Position numbers and translations under genes: made by a program
Notes under the pieces: generated by a model
Seen by the model: the letters and a program-made list of their open reading frames with translations, nothing else
Database searches by the model: none
What the model was told of the DNA's origin: nothing
Shown here: positions 1 through 13,500 of the stretch, piece by piece
How positions within the stretch are numbered: position 1 is the first letter of the stretch
Layout of the letters: each line of letters begins with the position of its first letter
NCBI GenBank assembly: GCA_949357655.1
Contig: CASHTG010000006.1
Location: 620,001-684,000, forward strand
DNA: 64,000 bases
From: Parascedosporium putredinis
Taxonomy: Eukaryota; Ascomycota; Sordariomycetes; Microascales; Microascaceae
Direction of reading: 5' to 3'

Positions 1-3000
1 TAGCTCTACTCCTCTTGTTGATGGTAGCCTGGGGTCCTCGACAGTCGACAGGGGAACTTTCTCCAAGTCATCAAAACACGGCCAACGCGATAAACTTTGT
101 TGAATGCTCTTTTTAGCTGAAGCCCTTGTCTGGTCACTGCGCTCGAAGGATTTAGCCTCCTATCTGGCCAGCATGGCCAATTTCCGCGTATCGTAACTAT
201 CTAGATATCTCTCCTGCCTGGAAGAGAATTGTAGTCTTCTCACTAATACAGTCCATGCCAAATGTCGATGATGCTCCAGTGCCTTTTGAGGCCCGATTCC
301 CACTCCCGACTTTCATAATGTATTTCTCTTATATCTTCCTTTTTGATGGAGGATCATCGACGCAAGCCGTTTTTAGGCCAGTCCCTTTCTCCGACAAAAG
401 TACTCGGCGCCCGGTTATCAACAGCACAAATAGAAAGTGCGACTCTCAAAACTAATCTACCACTACATATACATGTACTGTTCCCGTGCTGCGAGGCATC
501 TTCTCTGCCGAGCTTCCCCATTCCTCCACGTGCCTAGACTTCACTCCATAAGCACACATAACGAAGGGCGGTGACCAATTCTCACTCTAGGCCTAGTCGG
601 TTAACTCCGGCCAATAATGGCCTAGAGGGCCCTGAGGTATTCCCGGCCATGGATATGAATCGTTCCTGCACGCCTATAATCTAGCTGCATGAGCAAACAT
701 CCGCGTGCATATTGATATCCGGGATGATATGGCGTTCCTGCGTGAAGATGTCAACCCTATTAATGCATTCTTCCTCCCTTACGCCGCTCACGGCCCATCG
801 TGTAACTCAAGAGGATCTCCCATCATCAATACTTGGAGCCTGCTATGCCACACCATGCTCGACACTTCATCTTGCCATGCCATATCCTCTTTGATCACAA
901 CACTTTCGATTTAGGGCGAAAAGATTCTTAGTACCACTCTCATCAGACTAAATACCCCACGATTTGATTCATACATGTGGCAACAACGCGATGACAACGG
1001 GAGGGAGGTGCTCACTGCTGTTACAATTCTCTAGCTCTCCCATTAGAGTCTACTTGACAACGCCCGCTACAATCGTAGAGCAAACTCAACTCGCCTCCGG
1101 CGCTCTTTCTGACCCCAGTTTAGACTTCTTGGATCTCCACCTTTTGTGACTTTGTCGACTGCGAGTCTGCCATACAGTGGATAACAAACGAGGCGTAATA
1201 CCGTGACCCTTCATCCATCCGCCAACCCCCTTTCGAGTATCCCTTCTAAAAGATGGACAGGTATGATTATCTTCCTCCACTCCCTCCCCCAGAGAGTGGA
1301 AAACAGGATAACTAACCGCTTGAGAAACTGCAGAAAGCCATCAATCTATCTCAACAACGCACCCCGGGCCTCAAGCCAGAGCCTCACCCCAAGACCGCGA
1401 GTTCTTAGATTTGATAAAAAGGGGTCTCCATTTTTCAAAACATCCATTTGAAGGAAATATGGAAAGCGCGCCGGCTTAGCCACTTCAGCTTCTTCCCACT
1501 TCCTTTGTCAGCCGCAAGAGGCGACATCAAGGTAACCCAGCGCCACCCGCCCGTGCATGTATGTAGGTCATCAGCTTTTTCCCACGCGGAGTCTCCATCC
1601 TCTCGGTGACCCAAGCGAACCGGATATGCATGAAATAAAATCCATCCGCGGCCTCGAAGATTATACCTGCTTCACCAACCCTTCACCAACCATCCGAAAC
1701 TTCGGATCGAAGGAGGTTACGCGCTGATTCTCATGAATTCCTGCCCCCATTTTAGTCACACAACTGCCGGCAGACATCATCACGTCAGATCGTTTTAAAA
1801 AGGACCATTTACCTTTGTTTGGGCTACTTGAACACCGAACTTGTATTGTAGATCCCATAAAGTTGGGCGACCATCATCGGGGCATGGTCGAATACACGAG
1901 ACGTGGATCCGGTAACTGGCAGATGGCCACATCCAGCGACCCTACCCATTCCATTCACGTGCACAGTATGAAGCATCAACAGCGCCAGGACAACAGACCG
2001 GCTTCCCCATCATAAAATGGTCTCCCCAACCCCCAGCCATGGGGGTGCTTTTGGTCAGGGTGGCGAATGAAGGCTGAGGCCAGTATCGTGTGAGGAAGAC
2101 TTCTCCTGTTTTCCACAAGGAATAGGCCACCATCTACCAACGAGCGGGCTAATGAAACGGGTCGCCACTTGAGTATCGCCACCATGTCGCTTCCGATTCT
2201 ATAGATAGAGCTGCTATTGCTTGCTACGAATCAAAGAGATTTGGAAGGAACCAAACTTTCTATCCATCAAAGGACCCACGTGGCAAGTCCACAACGCATT
2301 AAAGTTATCTCGAGGATGGCTTCGTACCCTCGTGATGTCTGACTAGGAACTAGCCTACGTTCTTGGCTTTCTCCCGACTAACCACATGTGAGATTTAAGG
2401 TACAGTGTATCCCCGGGCCTTTCGCCCCCAGAGCTTGTTTTTGCCTTCGGGGAACTGGCTGCCTCCGTGCACACAAATTTCGCTCAATTTCGCAGGAGTA
2501 TCGCTTGAACTCGGTTATAGGATAACATTACTATTGCATCATTCTATCATTCTATCATTCCATCACATCGTGCGCGAAACGGCCGGCTTTGTATGGTAAA
2601 GGTGATAGGAGCACTTGAGGCACACGCATCTTTTCCCCTGCCGAGTCCAGTCACGTTCTACCGTTGTACCTGAAGATTCTCAACAGCGCGTGATACAAAT
2701 GCCGCCACGCAGCCCAGTGCAACTTTTGAGGGATATTGATAGACTACTCTAAGCCATGTTCATCGAGCTCCGGGAGCGTCGTCTCCTTGAATTCCATCAG
2801 TTCTACCTAGGTAGGATAACAGACACCGCATCAAACCCTAGTTCCCACCGAAAAGCTAGCATGAGTCAACGAACTAATATGTCGGTTCTTGAGGATGGCT
2901 TCGTATCTCATAGCCGCCAGCCCTTGACATCCATATTCTTCACCTCGCGTCAGCTGTTGGGCTGTGTGTTCTAGTGTCAAGATAGCCTTTCCCTGCATCG

Positions 3001-6000
3001 ATTGCGTAAGTCCAAACGATGGATGCATCCGCTTGGGGTGACTTGACACAGAACAAGCCCGTTCCCTCCTATTCTTAACACAAACTTCACCCACCAAGAC
3101 ATCTGGCCATACCTGATGGATGGATCCATTTCTTCGCCCCAATTCTACAAGAAGTGCAGTCCCACCCTCATCCGCCTAAGTGGTAAAGTTACTGCCATCC
3201 CTACCCGCTGCTGTTGAGAAACGCACGGTGGTATGTCGATGGAACTTGCCCGTATTTCTTTACCCTCTTTGCCCCTCCTCTCTCTTCGAGAACCAATGAA
3301 GTGAACCGTCATGTAGAGCTACAATTCCATCACATGGAGTTACAATTTGGTTGACTCGCAGCGATAACTCAGCACAAGGACAAGAATTTGCCCTTTCGTA
3401 GCCCTTTCCGTCTCTCTGCGGGCAGCCCCGAACGAGCTTTGCCGTCTCATTGCTTCGCGCGTCGCAGCGATACCTCCTCGTGTCATACATGTATACCGTA
3501 GGAGAAACGGCAAATGTCCCTGTCTTATTCACTTCCACCCTTCTCCATTCTTTTTCTCTTGATACCCAGCAGAGTATCTATCTCCCAGCGTATAGTGGTA
3601 CCGAGACAACGAGACAGCCCAAAAACTCGCCACAGAAGATGCTCGTTCTTCGTGGTTCCAAAGCCTGGTCCCGAACTACAACTACAGCTACAGATTCAAT
3701 CAGCTCGGGTGGCGACCATCCCCGCAATACGCTTCTAAGACGTAGGCAGTCGTCGCATCCAATTTTCAGAGGCGAGCAGGAGGGGCCTCTAGTTTTATGT
3801 AGCTGGGTTGTACCTCTGGTCTGGGACATCCATGGATACCATTGACGCCAGCACTTAGCCAGGGTCAAGTGCCACGCAAGTGCCATCTCCAGCCTCAAGC
3901 TCCTAGCCTCTTTTTGCGAAAGAGTTTCCAAGTAGAAGTCGTCAACAAAGCAATAGAATGTTTCTCTACAGTAGTCTCGAGATGTCACACATCCGCAAAC
4001 CCAGCTGCACCTCATGCAAGCAATTGCTAGCTAGTTGAAGTGTCTCAGAGCCTCGACACCCCTCAGTCCTCTGCCCCTCCAGCAAATTCCAAGCATGAGA
4101 GAGCGTGAGGGAGAAGACCAGTGAGCCTACCAAACCCGACAAGTTTATGAAAGTGACCACCGCCGTAGACACCCTCGATTCGTGGGGGTGGGGTGATGTT
4201 CAACAAACGAGAGCGCGATTTAATATACAAAACTCTATGGCCTCATATACAAATTCAATCTGCGAGTGACATTCGTCGTTTCCAGCTCAAGAGCCGCAGC
4301 TTGAGCAGCCACATCGCGGAGACCAACATAACCAATATTTGCTCATCTAGCGAGTAAGACCGCAGGCTCGGCACTGAACAAGGTCCCGAAAATGTTGCCG
4401 AGAGAGAGAGCGCGGGGAGTACGGTAAGAGGGGCCATACTGAGCTTCCATCCAATAGATACGATATGAAAGGATCCGTACCCTTTTCTCCCCTTTCGCTG
4501 AAAGTCATTTTTAACGGGCAGCCTAGCTGTGCTGCTTGACATCACGGAGAGGGAAGAAGTACCCGCCCCCCACCTGCCCCGTGGGAGAGTCAGAACATTG
4601 AATGACAAGACGCTGCAGGTTACGTGGTGGTCCCACGAAGGGGTCGAGAAGCATAAAACGGAGTGTCACAAATTGCAAGAAGGCCGAGCAGCGCCCCAGC
4701 CCAAAAGGACCTCCCAGGCTACCTTACCCCTCTCTTACCACATAGAACGCCGGATTTCGCGGCGTTGTCATTTGGCAAGGGCCACCCTACCTACTATGAG
4801 CCCTTTTCTATGACCGTGAATAAATCCGGGTCTCCATCACGAGGAATCAAAGCCGGGGACGGATAGGTGTTGGCGAGCCTGGGTCCAGAGCCTGGCAACC
4901 CGTTCCACCCTATCCCACCGTTGACCAGATTAGTGGATGTCATGGCACCACGGACGAGCCGAAGAGCTTTCTGAAGGAACCAGGAAACCGGCTCCCCTTC
5001 CGCGGTGGTTCCCCCGTGCGCACGCCCCCTTTCCAAAACACAGACAGAGTTGCAGTCTGTACACCTACTTGTCGTAATACCCGGTGCCCTCTTAGTATTC
5101 GTGCAAAGAGAAATGGCCCCGCTCATTATCAGGGCGGGTAAGCCATCTGATCGTCCGGCGCAACGCGTGTGAAAACGGAATTTGCCCACTGGGCAACTTT
5201 GTTATAGCTGGGATTTAGCTCGAGAATAATGAATTGCATCGAGAAGAGCCATGATAAAAGACTCTTCATTCTATCCTTCTGCTTATATTAGAACGGCGGA
5301 TGGGGAGAGGAAAAGACAGCCGGAAAGAGAGATTCTTCAATACCCTCAGCTTAAGGCTAGTTTCACCCATTGCCCTCATGTGTCGAGTATCACCTTACCT
5401 TGCAGGAAAGCGCCTCTTGCAGAAGTGTTACCCCGTGCTAAAGAATTTAGATATGAGTGTCAATCATAACTCCACGAACAGAGTGAGGTGAAAAGAAAAA
5501 GAGCGGGGGCGAGCGCTAAGTTGACATTGAGCAGTCGGGCGGGAAAGGCGGCCCACCACCCTCCGTGTTACAAAGTACGCCCGATCCAGGACGACGATGA
5601 CCGTCCTTTTCAGTCATGGAACAGAAGCGGCGATGATTGTGGCGATGGAATAATTCCAAATTTCCAATAATCAAATACCCCCAACCCCCTCACCACTGAC
5701 GCAAAGAGGGGATAGGGATAGGACGAGGAATTATAGTCCGTCAGAATTCAGATTCTATTCCCCACTTCTTAGAAGCCGAAAGATCCAGAAAAGAAGAAGA
5801 TAAGAAAAGAAGAGAAACAGAAGGGGCTTTCTTGTGTCAAAGTTTGATGAGATATGAACGAAGAGCTATGAACACCAGAGGGTAACCGGATCCTACGTCA
5901 CCTCGGCGTCATCGACTCAGCAGGACACAGGTAACCTGTCAAGTCGGATTACAGCCTGCAGGAAACCGTCTGGTCTGGGACGTTGGGAAAGGTTGCCTCC

Positions 6001-7596
6001 ACGTTCCTCCCACCCCGAAGCGAGTAACCTAGGAGGGGGTGCGCCAGCGAGGAATTTCACGGCGGTTGGTGAGAGGAACGGTAACGCCGCTTGAAGACCG
6101 CGCATACCCACTTTCCCATGTTCTGATGCTATCCTCCCATTCAAAATCGCAGCACCGCAGGCGCGACCAAGAACGGTGCCTTTGTCAAGACAACATGCTA
6201 CTTCGAATGTGCAGAGGGTTGAGTAACAAGGTGGTCCCTTTTCCTCGGGTTCCACTATCATTCACATGGATTGAATTGTCCCGCTTCATTTCCAACGGGG
6301 GCCAGCTGGTACCCAAAGAATAAAGAAGGAGAATTTTTGCATGCTGCAGGTGCCGTCCTGTGCAGGTCGCATCTTGCGTTTATTATCAGGAATCCACGTC
6401 AGAATGCTTGAGAGAAGGCAGTTGGCACAAGCCTGCTAGGGCTCCTCATAGGGCCAGACCAACAAGCCACACAATACTCCACCCTCCACCCTCCACCCCC
6501 GGCTCATGGTCGAGCCAACCCAAACAAACCGTTCGACTAGAACAGATCCGACTTAGTCAGTCATCATTCCCTCCAACCTTCCGTTCCGTCGGGTCCCCTC
6601 ACACACCACTGCGAGGAAAAAGAAATCAATCATAAATAGTACCTTCTAGTACCGAGGTTTAAAAAGTAATAGAAAAAGCGATCGATGCGGGACCTAGAAA
6701 ATGTACGTGAAGTGCTGAGAAGGGAGATAGAAAGAAATTTTTTTTTTTTTTTTTTTGGGAGACGTCGCCAGCCCAATACCCTCTTTGGGGCGATCGATCG
6801 TTGATTCCGCATATCTTGCCCAAGAAGCCCTTCGGGGCGAATCACAAGAAATAGTAAGAACAACCCGGAACCGCTTGCCACGATATTAGCGAATTTGCCA
6901 TGCTGGATGAGAAAGAGTGATAAAAAGTGGGGCTACCAGGGCCGGACGGGCGAATCATTACTCGATACAGAGGTACTTGCTTTTTCGACTCCACTCCCAG
7001 ACCTCAACTCTCACCTCCCAATCACGTGCTCTTCCGTCGGCACTGCAATGGGACGCTCGTGTGCGCCTGGACAGAAAAGAGTGATAGGATTCTTGCCGCC
7101 TCGCATGTCACTCTCCACATGTCTATCTACACTCTGAACCTGAAGAGATGACACCCAGAAAGAAAGAGGGTAGCCACAATCAACACGTAACCCACCACAC
7201 ACAATCACCTCCAAACCTAGCGACGCCCTGGAAAAAAGTACGAGTAATCGATGTTGACTTCTCCGAGGCCCTCGTTTCCACTGGCCCCCTTGTTCCCTTG
7301 GTAGTTCTAGTGATTTTATGTAGAGTCCATGGAGGAGATATGACGTGTGTCGGGGTAGGGAGAGAAATGGATGTGGCGATCAACCATGACATTATAATAT
7401 TACAATTGATGGGACGGAGAAAGAGCGTGGCACGAGGTCCGGCATACGGGTGTGAAATGGTTCCATCTATGGATTGAGTAACTACGCGAAAGCCGAAATC
7501 ATATTAAACGCCTGCTGGTCCTCAGATGGTTTCGTGCCCATCTCCTTCTCCAAGCTATGCTCAAGTTTCTAACCCCGAACGACAAGGAAGTCCCTC
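1..7596. other. Gene-free stretch, no recognisable coding content
   Basis: No reading frame longer than about 145 codons occurs, and none of those present reads like a known protein family or continues across a plausible intron. Stops are dense in all six frames. The stretch contains short low-complexity pieces, such as an imperfect CATTCTAT repeat near 2540-2570 and a T19 run at 6738-6756. No tRNA or rRNA was recognised. A gene broken by one-base homopolymer deficits, as seen elsewhere in this window, cannot be excluded. Confidence 0.6.
6738..6756. repeat. Poly-T tract (T19)
   Basis: An uninterrupted run of 19 T in intergenic DNA. It is one of several A/T homopolymers of 13-21 bases in the window (26551-26570, 29069-29085, 31113-31133, 35785-35797, 46745-46758, 63662-63680), all outside genes. 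Its stated length should be treated as approximate. Confidence 0.9.
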
Positions 7597-9007
7597 TTAC
7601 TCGTCATCGCTATCCTCAATCACGAAGGCAGCAGAGCCAGCGGTGTAACGAGGCGCCTTGTACTCGGGCATGGGGTAGATAGAATAACTCCCCTCTTCCT
7701 CGCTACGACCGTAGGCCGCCTTCCAAGGCACCTGCATCTCTTGAGGGATGGCCCAAGCCATTTGATTGTTTCGAAGCCACAAGCGGACCAAGTGACGCGA
7801 TGTATGATCGTCATCGCTGTATGGATCACGGCGGTGCAAAACCGCCCAGTTATTGACGAAAAGAATATCGCCAGTGTTCAGGCGAAGGCGAAGTTCGTTG
7901 CGCTTGGCCGATTCCATAACAGCCTCGAGAGCCGCCTTCTGATGCTCGCTGAGACTGGGAATGCCCACAGTCTCTGAATCCATAGTTGGGTGAGGACCGA
8001 GACGACCAGGGTCCATGCTGGTCAACAATTTCCCGTCATGGATTTTCATCAAGGGAGCCAAGATATGGCTAGGCTTTTCACCGGAGCTTCTTTCGAGTGA
8101 TTAGCTAACGTTTATAGAATATTCATACTTCTTAGGACTGTAGAGACATACACTTGGATAGGCCAGCCGTTCTCGAACAAAGTGTCAATAGCCTCCGGGC
8201 TGCGAGTCGCAATGTCGTTGAAAACGGTTGCCCCCGAGGCAAGATAAGTATAGCCACCGCTGGCGGCACTCTGTCGGGCCTGGAGACAAAGGATATCACA
8301 ACCCATGTCATTGTGAAAAGGCTGCAACCGAGCGCCTGTTAGTCCACGGTTTTGATAACTAAGTAGCTAGATAAAGATATGAAGGTTGGAACTTGTGGTC
8401 AGTTTCCTTTTGACGTACCAATTCCTTAGTCGAGTGAATTCCATGGCGGAGGTGATGGGGGACCGTCCATGTCTTCGCGTCGGTAACATGGCCTAGAAGA
8501 GTCAAGTCAAGTTTGTCAGTGAAGGAGCTCAAAACCAGATAGAGCAGTGGGTTGACATCAGCATATGGGCCACCCACACAACAAATTTCCCTTCCTGTCC
8601 TGGAGACCGAATCGATCTCCGATATGTCGGGCAATGCCTAGGTAGACAACAACAGAGTCCTCCACGGAAAACTTAGTCTGATCTATGCCTCTGATGATGA
8701 AAAATCCAGCACCCTTATGGATCACATCCTTTGCTTTTTCGAAGCGCTCGATGAAGCTGGGGAGGGGGAAGTTATCAGGGCGGACACAACCACCGTCAAG
8801 TTCAAATTCTATCGACCCAAGATTGTTAGACCTATAGTTCTATAATGGAAGGGGGATGGTGAGTGTGAACTTACTTTTGAAAGTGCTAAGAGCTTGGTCA
8901 ATCTCAGCATGGTCTTCCTTGGAAATGTCCAAGGTGAAATTTTCTGGGGATTTCTCCAGCATGCCATCCCACACCTGAGGCCCACGAATAATAGTAGGAG
9001 AAGACAT
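7597..9007 (-). CDS. TauD/TfdA-family Fe(II)/2-oxoglutarate dioxygenase
   Basis: Five exons on the minus strand (9007-8875, 8808-8578, 8492-8419, 8321-8152, 8089-7597) joined by introns of 66, 85, 97 and 62 nt close in phase to give 366 residues ending at TAA. The iron triad is visible: H149 and D151 in PFHNDMGCDI and H288 in NNWAVLHRRD. An Arg-rich RHLVRLWLR (about 301-309) follows, where the family binds 2-oxoglutarate. Family members hydroxylate small molecules and can release sulfite from sulfonates; the substrate here cannot be read from sequence. The start is the first ATG of exon 1 and is followed by a normal N-terminus. The tail is acidic (EDSDDE). The last intron has two possible acceptors; I chose 8090. 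No frameshift is needed. The gene stands alone, with a CpG-depleted relic upstream of its promoter. Confidence 0.85.
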
Positions 9008-9235
9008 TCTCAAGTTCAGGTGTCCTACTATAGGTTAGGAAAGGATTGCAGCAGGATAAGATAGCTGATCATATTTGAACTGATGCCAACTTACTGAGAA
9101 AATGAAGCGGGGTATTTGGAAGTCTGGGGATGTTTGCGAGGAATAAGGTGGTGTGTTGGTGATGGTTAGAATTTCTCTAGATAAGGGGATGGGAGTTGAT
9201 GAGAAGACTACCAAGTTTTAAAGGGGAAGCCTCGC

Positions 9236-9243
9236 TTTATATA
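9236..9243 (-). promoter_or_regulatory. TATA-like box upstream of the dioxygenase gene
   Basis: The minus strand reads TATATAAA about 230 bases upstream of the dioxygenase ATG. This would put transcription start near 9205 and leave a 5' leader of about 200 nt. It is a match to the general TATA consensus only and lies in AT-rich DNA, so chance is possible. Confidence 0.3.
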
Positions 9244-10080
9244 ATTCTCAGGGCAGGGCTCAGGATACTGGAGCAGGGCTGGTTTTCATATTTAATCAGT
9301 AGAGTTGTAAATAGATGCCCAGCTCCAGCCCACTTGATATAGTGATTCAGGATCAGTAGGAGCTGTTGGTGAACCAGATAGCTTGTAGGGTGTAATGGAG
9401 CTGGGAATATGTCGTCAATATCTTGAGAAGGTGCTACTCAGGAAAGAAAGGCCTCTATTAGGGCACTTAGGTCCAGCTTTCTAATATTGAAGGGGAAATA
9501 TGTGAGCGAGCTTGCCCAGAATACTTGGAAGGAACTAATGAGTGCATATATACCAGTAGGTGAAGAAGGGACAGATACAAGGGTGTAGTGTATCCTAGGG
9601 ATCAAGGAAAGAATAAAGAATCACTTAGAGAGCAAGGAAAAGAAAAAGGGTAATTTCTAGAGCTGATGTAGCTCTTATTGCCAGCTGCTAGCAAATCTAT
9701 AAAACCCACTCCACCTACCTTCAATAGTAAGCAGAAAGCAGATGGTAAGGACCAAGGTGTGCTGCTTTGTCCCCTCTTGCTTATGAAGACACCTTAGAAG
9801 AGGGAAGAGAAAAAGACTCCCCTCCACCCCTAAAAGGGAAGAATAAAAAAGAAATGAAAAGCTTTTTCATATTTTCAAAGAGATCACCTTCACTACCAAA
9901 TGATTTAGTTAAGGTGCATTGATGAGGACACTGGCGAGATATATCAGAATAGTTATATATTCAACTTGACGCTCTGAAAGAAGGACAATATATTCGCATA
10001 TCAGAGAAAGGTTTATTCAGCCAAGCATCATATCAAAGATCTATGGTATGGTAATCTGGAATTATAAACCTAGGTCCATC
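9241..10080. other. CpG-depleted AT-rich relic, probably a decayed repeat
   Basis: The 660 bases 9241-9900 contain only two CG dinucleotides although G and C are common singly. CpG returns abruptly after about 10085. One plus-strand frame across 9480-9645 reads as a polar, lysine/glutamate-rich segment (including KYVSELAQNTWKELM) interrupted by a TAG. This resembles decayed coding sequence, but I cannot assign it to an element class. No terminal repeats or target-site duplication were seen. Best explanation: an old methylated or mutated repeat copy. Confidence 0.45.
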
Positions 10081-10231
10081 TAATAGCGCGGCTTCCTTGT
10101 GCGACGAACAGGAAGACGGGTAATACCACCAGACTACACCAGATATCACATACTCCTAGCTCTGCGGCCGATGAGAGTGCATGGGAAGGGGATCAATGAT
10201 CTATTTGACCGCTTGCATGAAAAAGGGTAAG

Positions 10232-10501
10232 CTAGGGACTACGGCGGAGACGATGCTCCATAAATGCCGTCACATACGCGAGGGACGCGTGCAGAAGTTG
10301 AGCCACCAGTAGAAGATCCATAGCGAGCACTAGTACACAATCATCCCCGACGCGACGAATGGCGGGGTCTGCGCCCGATAGGAGGATGGCAAGAGAAGAA
10401 TAAACCTCGTAGAACTCGCGACTGGTACGCATCACAGAAGGCAACAAGACATGCCACCTCACGCCGGGTTGGTGAACCCCGGGTCGCAGTCTATCTCCCA
10501 C
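10232..10501 (-). other. Orphan open frame, possible gene fragment
   Basis: An 89-codon frame immediately beyond the CpG-depleted block, in clearly GC-richer DNA. The translation contains a leucine/alanine-rich helical stretch (about residues 40-80) and an arginine-rich end. I do not recognise a family, there is no supporting exon on either side, and the start is arbitrary. It could be a gene remnant or a chance frame. Confidence 0.2.
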
Positions 10502-13500
10502 CCATTGATGTGGTTCCCCAGAGGACCGCGGCTACGTAATAGCCCGAATCGTTGGGCGAGAACGACGAAATCTCGCTATGCTGGGCGAGTTACGGAATGC
10601 GCGAGTGGCTATCAGAACCGGTAGCAAGAAGGCATGGGCACTGGGTATCAAGGGATCTTACGTACCAAGCGACAGGGTTTAGTACTTTAGATCCCTGCGA
10701 CAATTGTACAGGATCATGGTGGGTATGCACATTTGACATGGGAAAGTCTCTCGGCGATGACGACAGTGGTGCAACTATTTCATCCCCGAATTTGCAAGCT
10801 AAGTTCATCGAATCGCGCATAGCGACCCTTTATAGACACAATGATAGCGGAGGTAGATAGATAGAGTAGCGAATTGGCATAAAGCGAACACGCGGACAGA
10901 GCCTGGGGCCTCACTTAGGGAAAGATACGCAAGGAGGAAAAGGATGTGAGTGGAGAATGAAGTAGGAGGGAAAATGGGCGGAAGAGGGGACAGAGCTGCA
11001 GAGGAGGTGGGGGAGGGGGAAGAGGGGAGAAGACTTGGGAAACTTGAAGAAGTGCACTTGTTCGGGCTTTCACTTGTTCGGCCATGCACAAGGCCTACGA
11101 GGGCTGTCTTATAAAGCAGCGGCTCTAGAACCCTCCCCGTCACCTTCTAAACTCCTCACCGGCTTCCGGCGAGATCTTCCCTCCCCCAAGTTCGGGCTTG
11201 ACAAAGGAGTTGCAGAGCAGACCAGGTTGGCTTTCCTTCTTTTATCCTAGGAACGAGCATCGTTTTTGATCAAAATGGTTGAATGCGTCTCAAACTACAA
11301 GTAGCAAAGCGTCGGGCCCGCCAAGGTGCTCAAAGCCGCAGCAGGGGATTCGTTCCTTAAAGGCTGCCTTCATGCGCCGAAGTGGCGTCTCGAAGGCCGG
11401 TGGATACAAAGGACATTTGGGCGTCTGGTCTGAAAGAACCCGAGGCGGAAGAAAGCAATACCCTCCATGCTTGCCCATTTCCAATCACGAGAATCTACTC
11501 CACCTTAAGGGTCACTAGACTCCATCATAACTTCCTCGATGGCCGATCAATCGGGTCAATGGTTTTCCAAGTGACGAGCGAAGGAACGGGAGGTTTGATG
11601 TTTGATGGTGATCAATTGGCATCAATTGATGGCAATACCAAGGTATTTAGCTTTGCTCCGAGCTCCGATCAATATTTATAGGGTTCTGCCGTCGCATGTT
11701 AGGCAGAGAACAGGGGAATACACAGCCCAGAGAAGACCATGGCGAAAATTGTCGAAGCCGGTGAGGTAAGCTCCGTCGCGCTCCGAATCGTCAGGGATAT
11801 GTACAAGTGGTACTGCAGACCAACGAACCCTTGGCAGCTGATGCAAATACAGTGCGATTGTCTAATATTTAAACCGTATACATGGTCGGAGTCAGTCGCA
11901 ACCTGACAGGCGTTCTTCTAGCACGGTGGCAATGAGGCAGCGTTCATGAGAAAGATCACGAACGAGTGGAACCATTGCGCGGCGGTTGTTATTCAATCCA
12001 GTATCGAAATGGTATTTTTATTGGTCTATAGTATCTTTCATCAATGAGCGAGGGTCGGGAGAAAAGCGTCCAGACCAGGTTGGATGCTGGGCAGAGAAAG
12101 ATCTCGCGGCACGAGAAAGCGCGAGCGAAACAACTCAAAGCGTGTCATGGGCGAGGAGTGACGGCGCACGCGTTTCTCAGAGGAAGCCTTCCAGAACCTA
12201 CCCGCCTGACTTCGCCCATGAGACCATCATATTTGATTGATCATTGATGAGGGGTGGTTGGTTTTTAAATGGTTTAATAGTGGGCGGCACGCGCTATTCA
12301 CCCCCTAAACCGGAGCTTTCCAAAATGGATCCATCTCCATCAATACTTTGTTTGTGCCTTACCTCGTCAAGTATTGTCTTTTTAGTCAGACGTTCTGAAG
12401 CGCGTCAGCGAACATCCCCTTTTGGGGGAAGTAACGGCTGGGGAGGAGGCGCGGCGCCTGTTCACGGCAGGGCATGGGAGGGGCTACCGAGGCGAAAGAG
12501 CGAGTAGACGCGGGAGAGAGAGAAAATGTGAGGAAGGAAAAGGGAAGGTTTGGTAGAAAAAGAAAAGAAAAAGAAACAAGGTGCTAGCTGGGAGGAAACG
12601 ATAGGATATCTAGCCCTCCATAGGCATGGTAGGTGAGTATTGATGGATGCGCATTTGCTATCAGTGTGGCTCTTGTATTGCTGGAATGTATAGGCCCTCT
12701 GCGCCCAATGTTGATGGTTCACTTTAAATGTAAACTATCCCTCATGTCACTCATTGTCATTGACCAATCCTTGAGAGGTGAGACCCATGCACCTCGCGGA
12801 TGTGGAATTGATGTCTTGCCCGCTTTTGCTTCTCGCACACGCTCCCTTTGCTCCGCCCATCTCTACTTCTCCTTTTGGATTTTCGAGTATTATTATTATA
12901 TCAGCGGGTTGCGAGCGAACAAGCAAGGTCGCCGCCAAACAAGTAGAGCCTGGGCCAAACCGCGGAATACTAACAGGGGTGGAAAGGAAGTTGAACCCTA
13001 TTACCGCCATTCCCTTGCTTCCCGAAACGAAGCGACCTCGAAGCCAAAACCCAATCTGCTCTATCTTTCCCGCAACCTCACATTTACTGTTGGCTGCGCC
13101 TCACCGGGTTCACTGAGTAACTGCCTCGACGTGAGGTGCATCTCAGCCGCGCCTTACCACGACAAAGGGTCCACGTTGTTGTCGAGTTAAGCTGCCGTAA
13201 TTGCCATGTTGCCACAAAACAGGGAAGCAGGTAACGAGAGATCCGGCATTGGGCATACATCAAGCACCGGGGTAAGCTAGCCTCCCCTTCCCCTCAATCT
13301 TTCTCATCCTTCTGCGTTGGTCGTCCTGGACTTCAATTCTCCCCTTGGCACAATTTCCTTTCCTTCCTTGCAAAGGGTTTAGTTTTCGGCTGCACTCCCC
13401 AAGCATGTCATTAGCATCTGCGCAATTACCTGCCCCATACTCCCGGTGGGAATCAATTCGACTAATCCGTCCTCAGTCTTCTCGCCGGTCTCCTGGGGAT

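Noticed and set aside
2312..2905. 15-bp direct repeat GAGGATGGCTTCGTA at 2312 and 2891
   Set aside because: Identity does not extend beyond the 15 bases and no third copy or element ends were seen, so chance or trivial.
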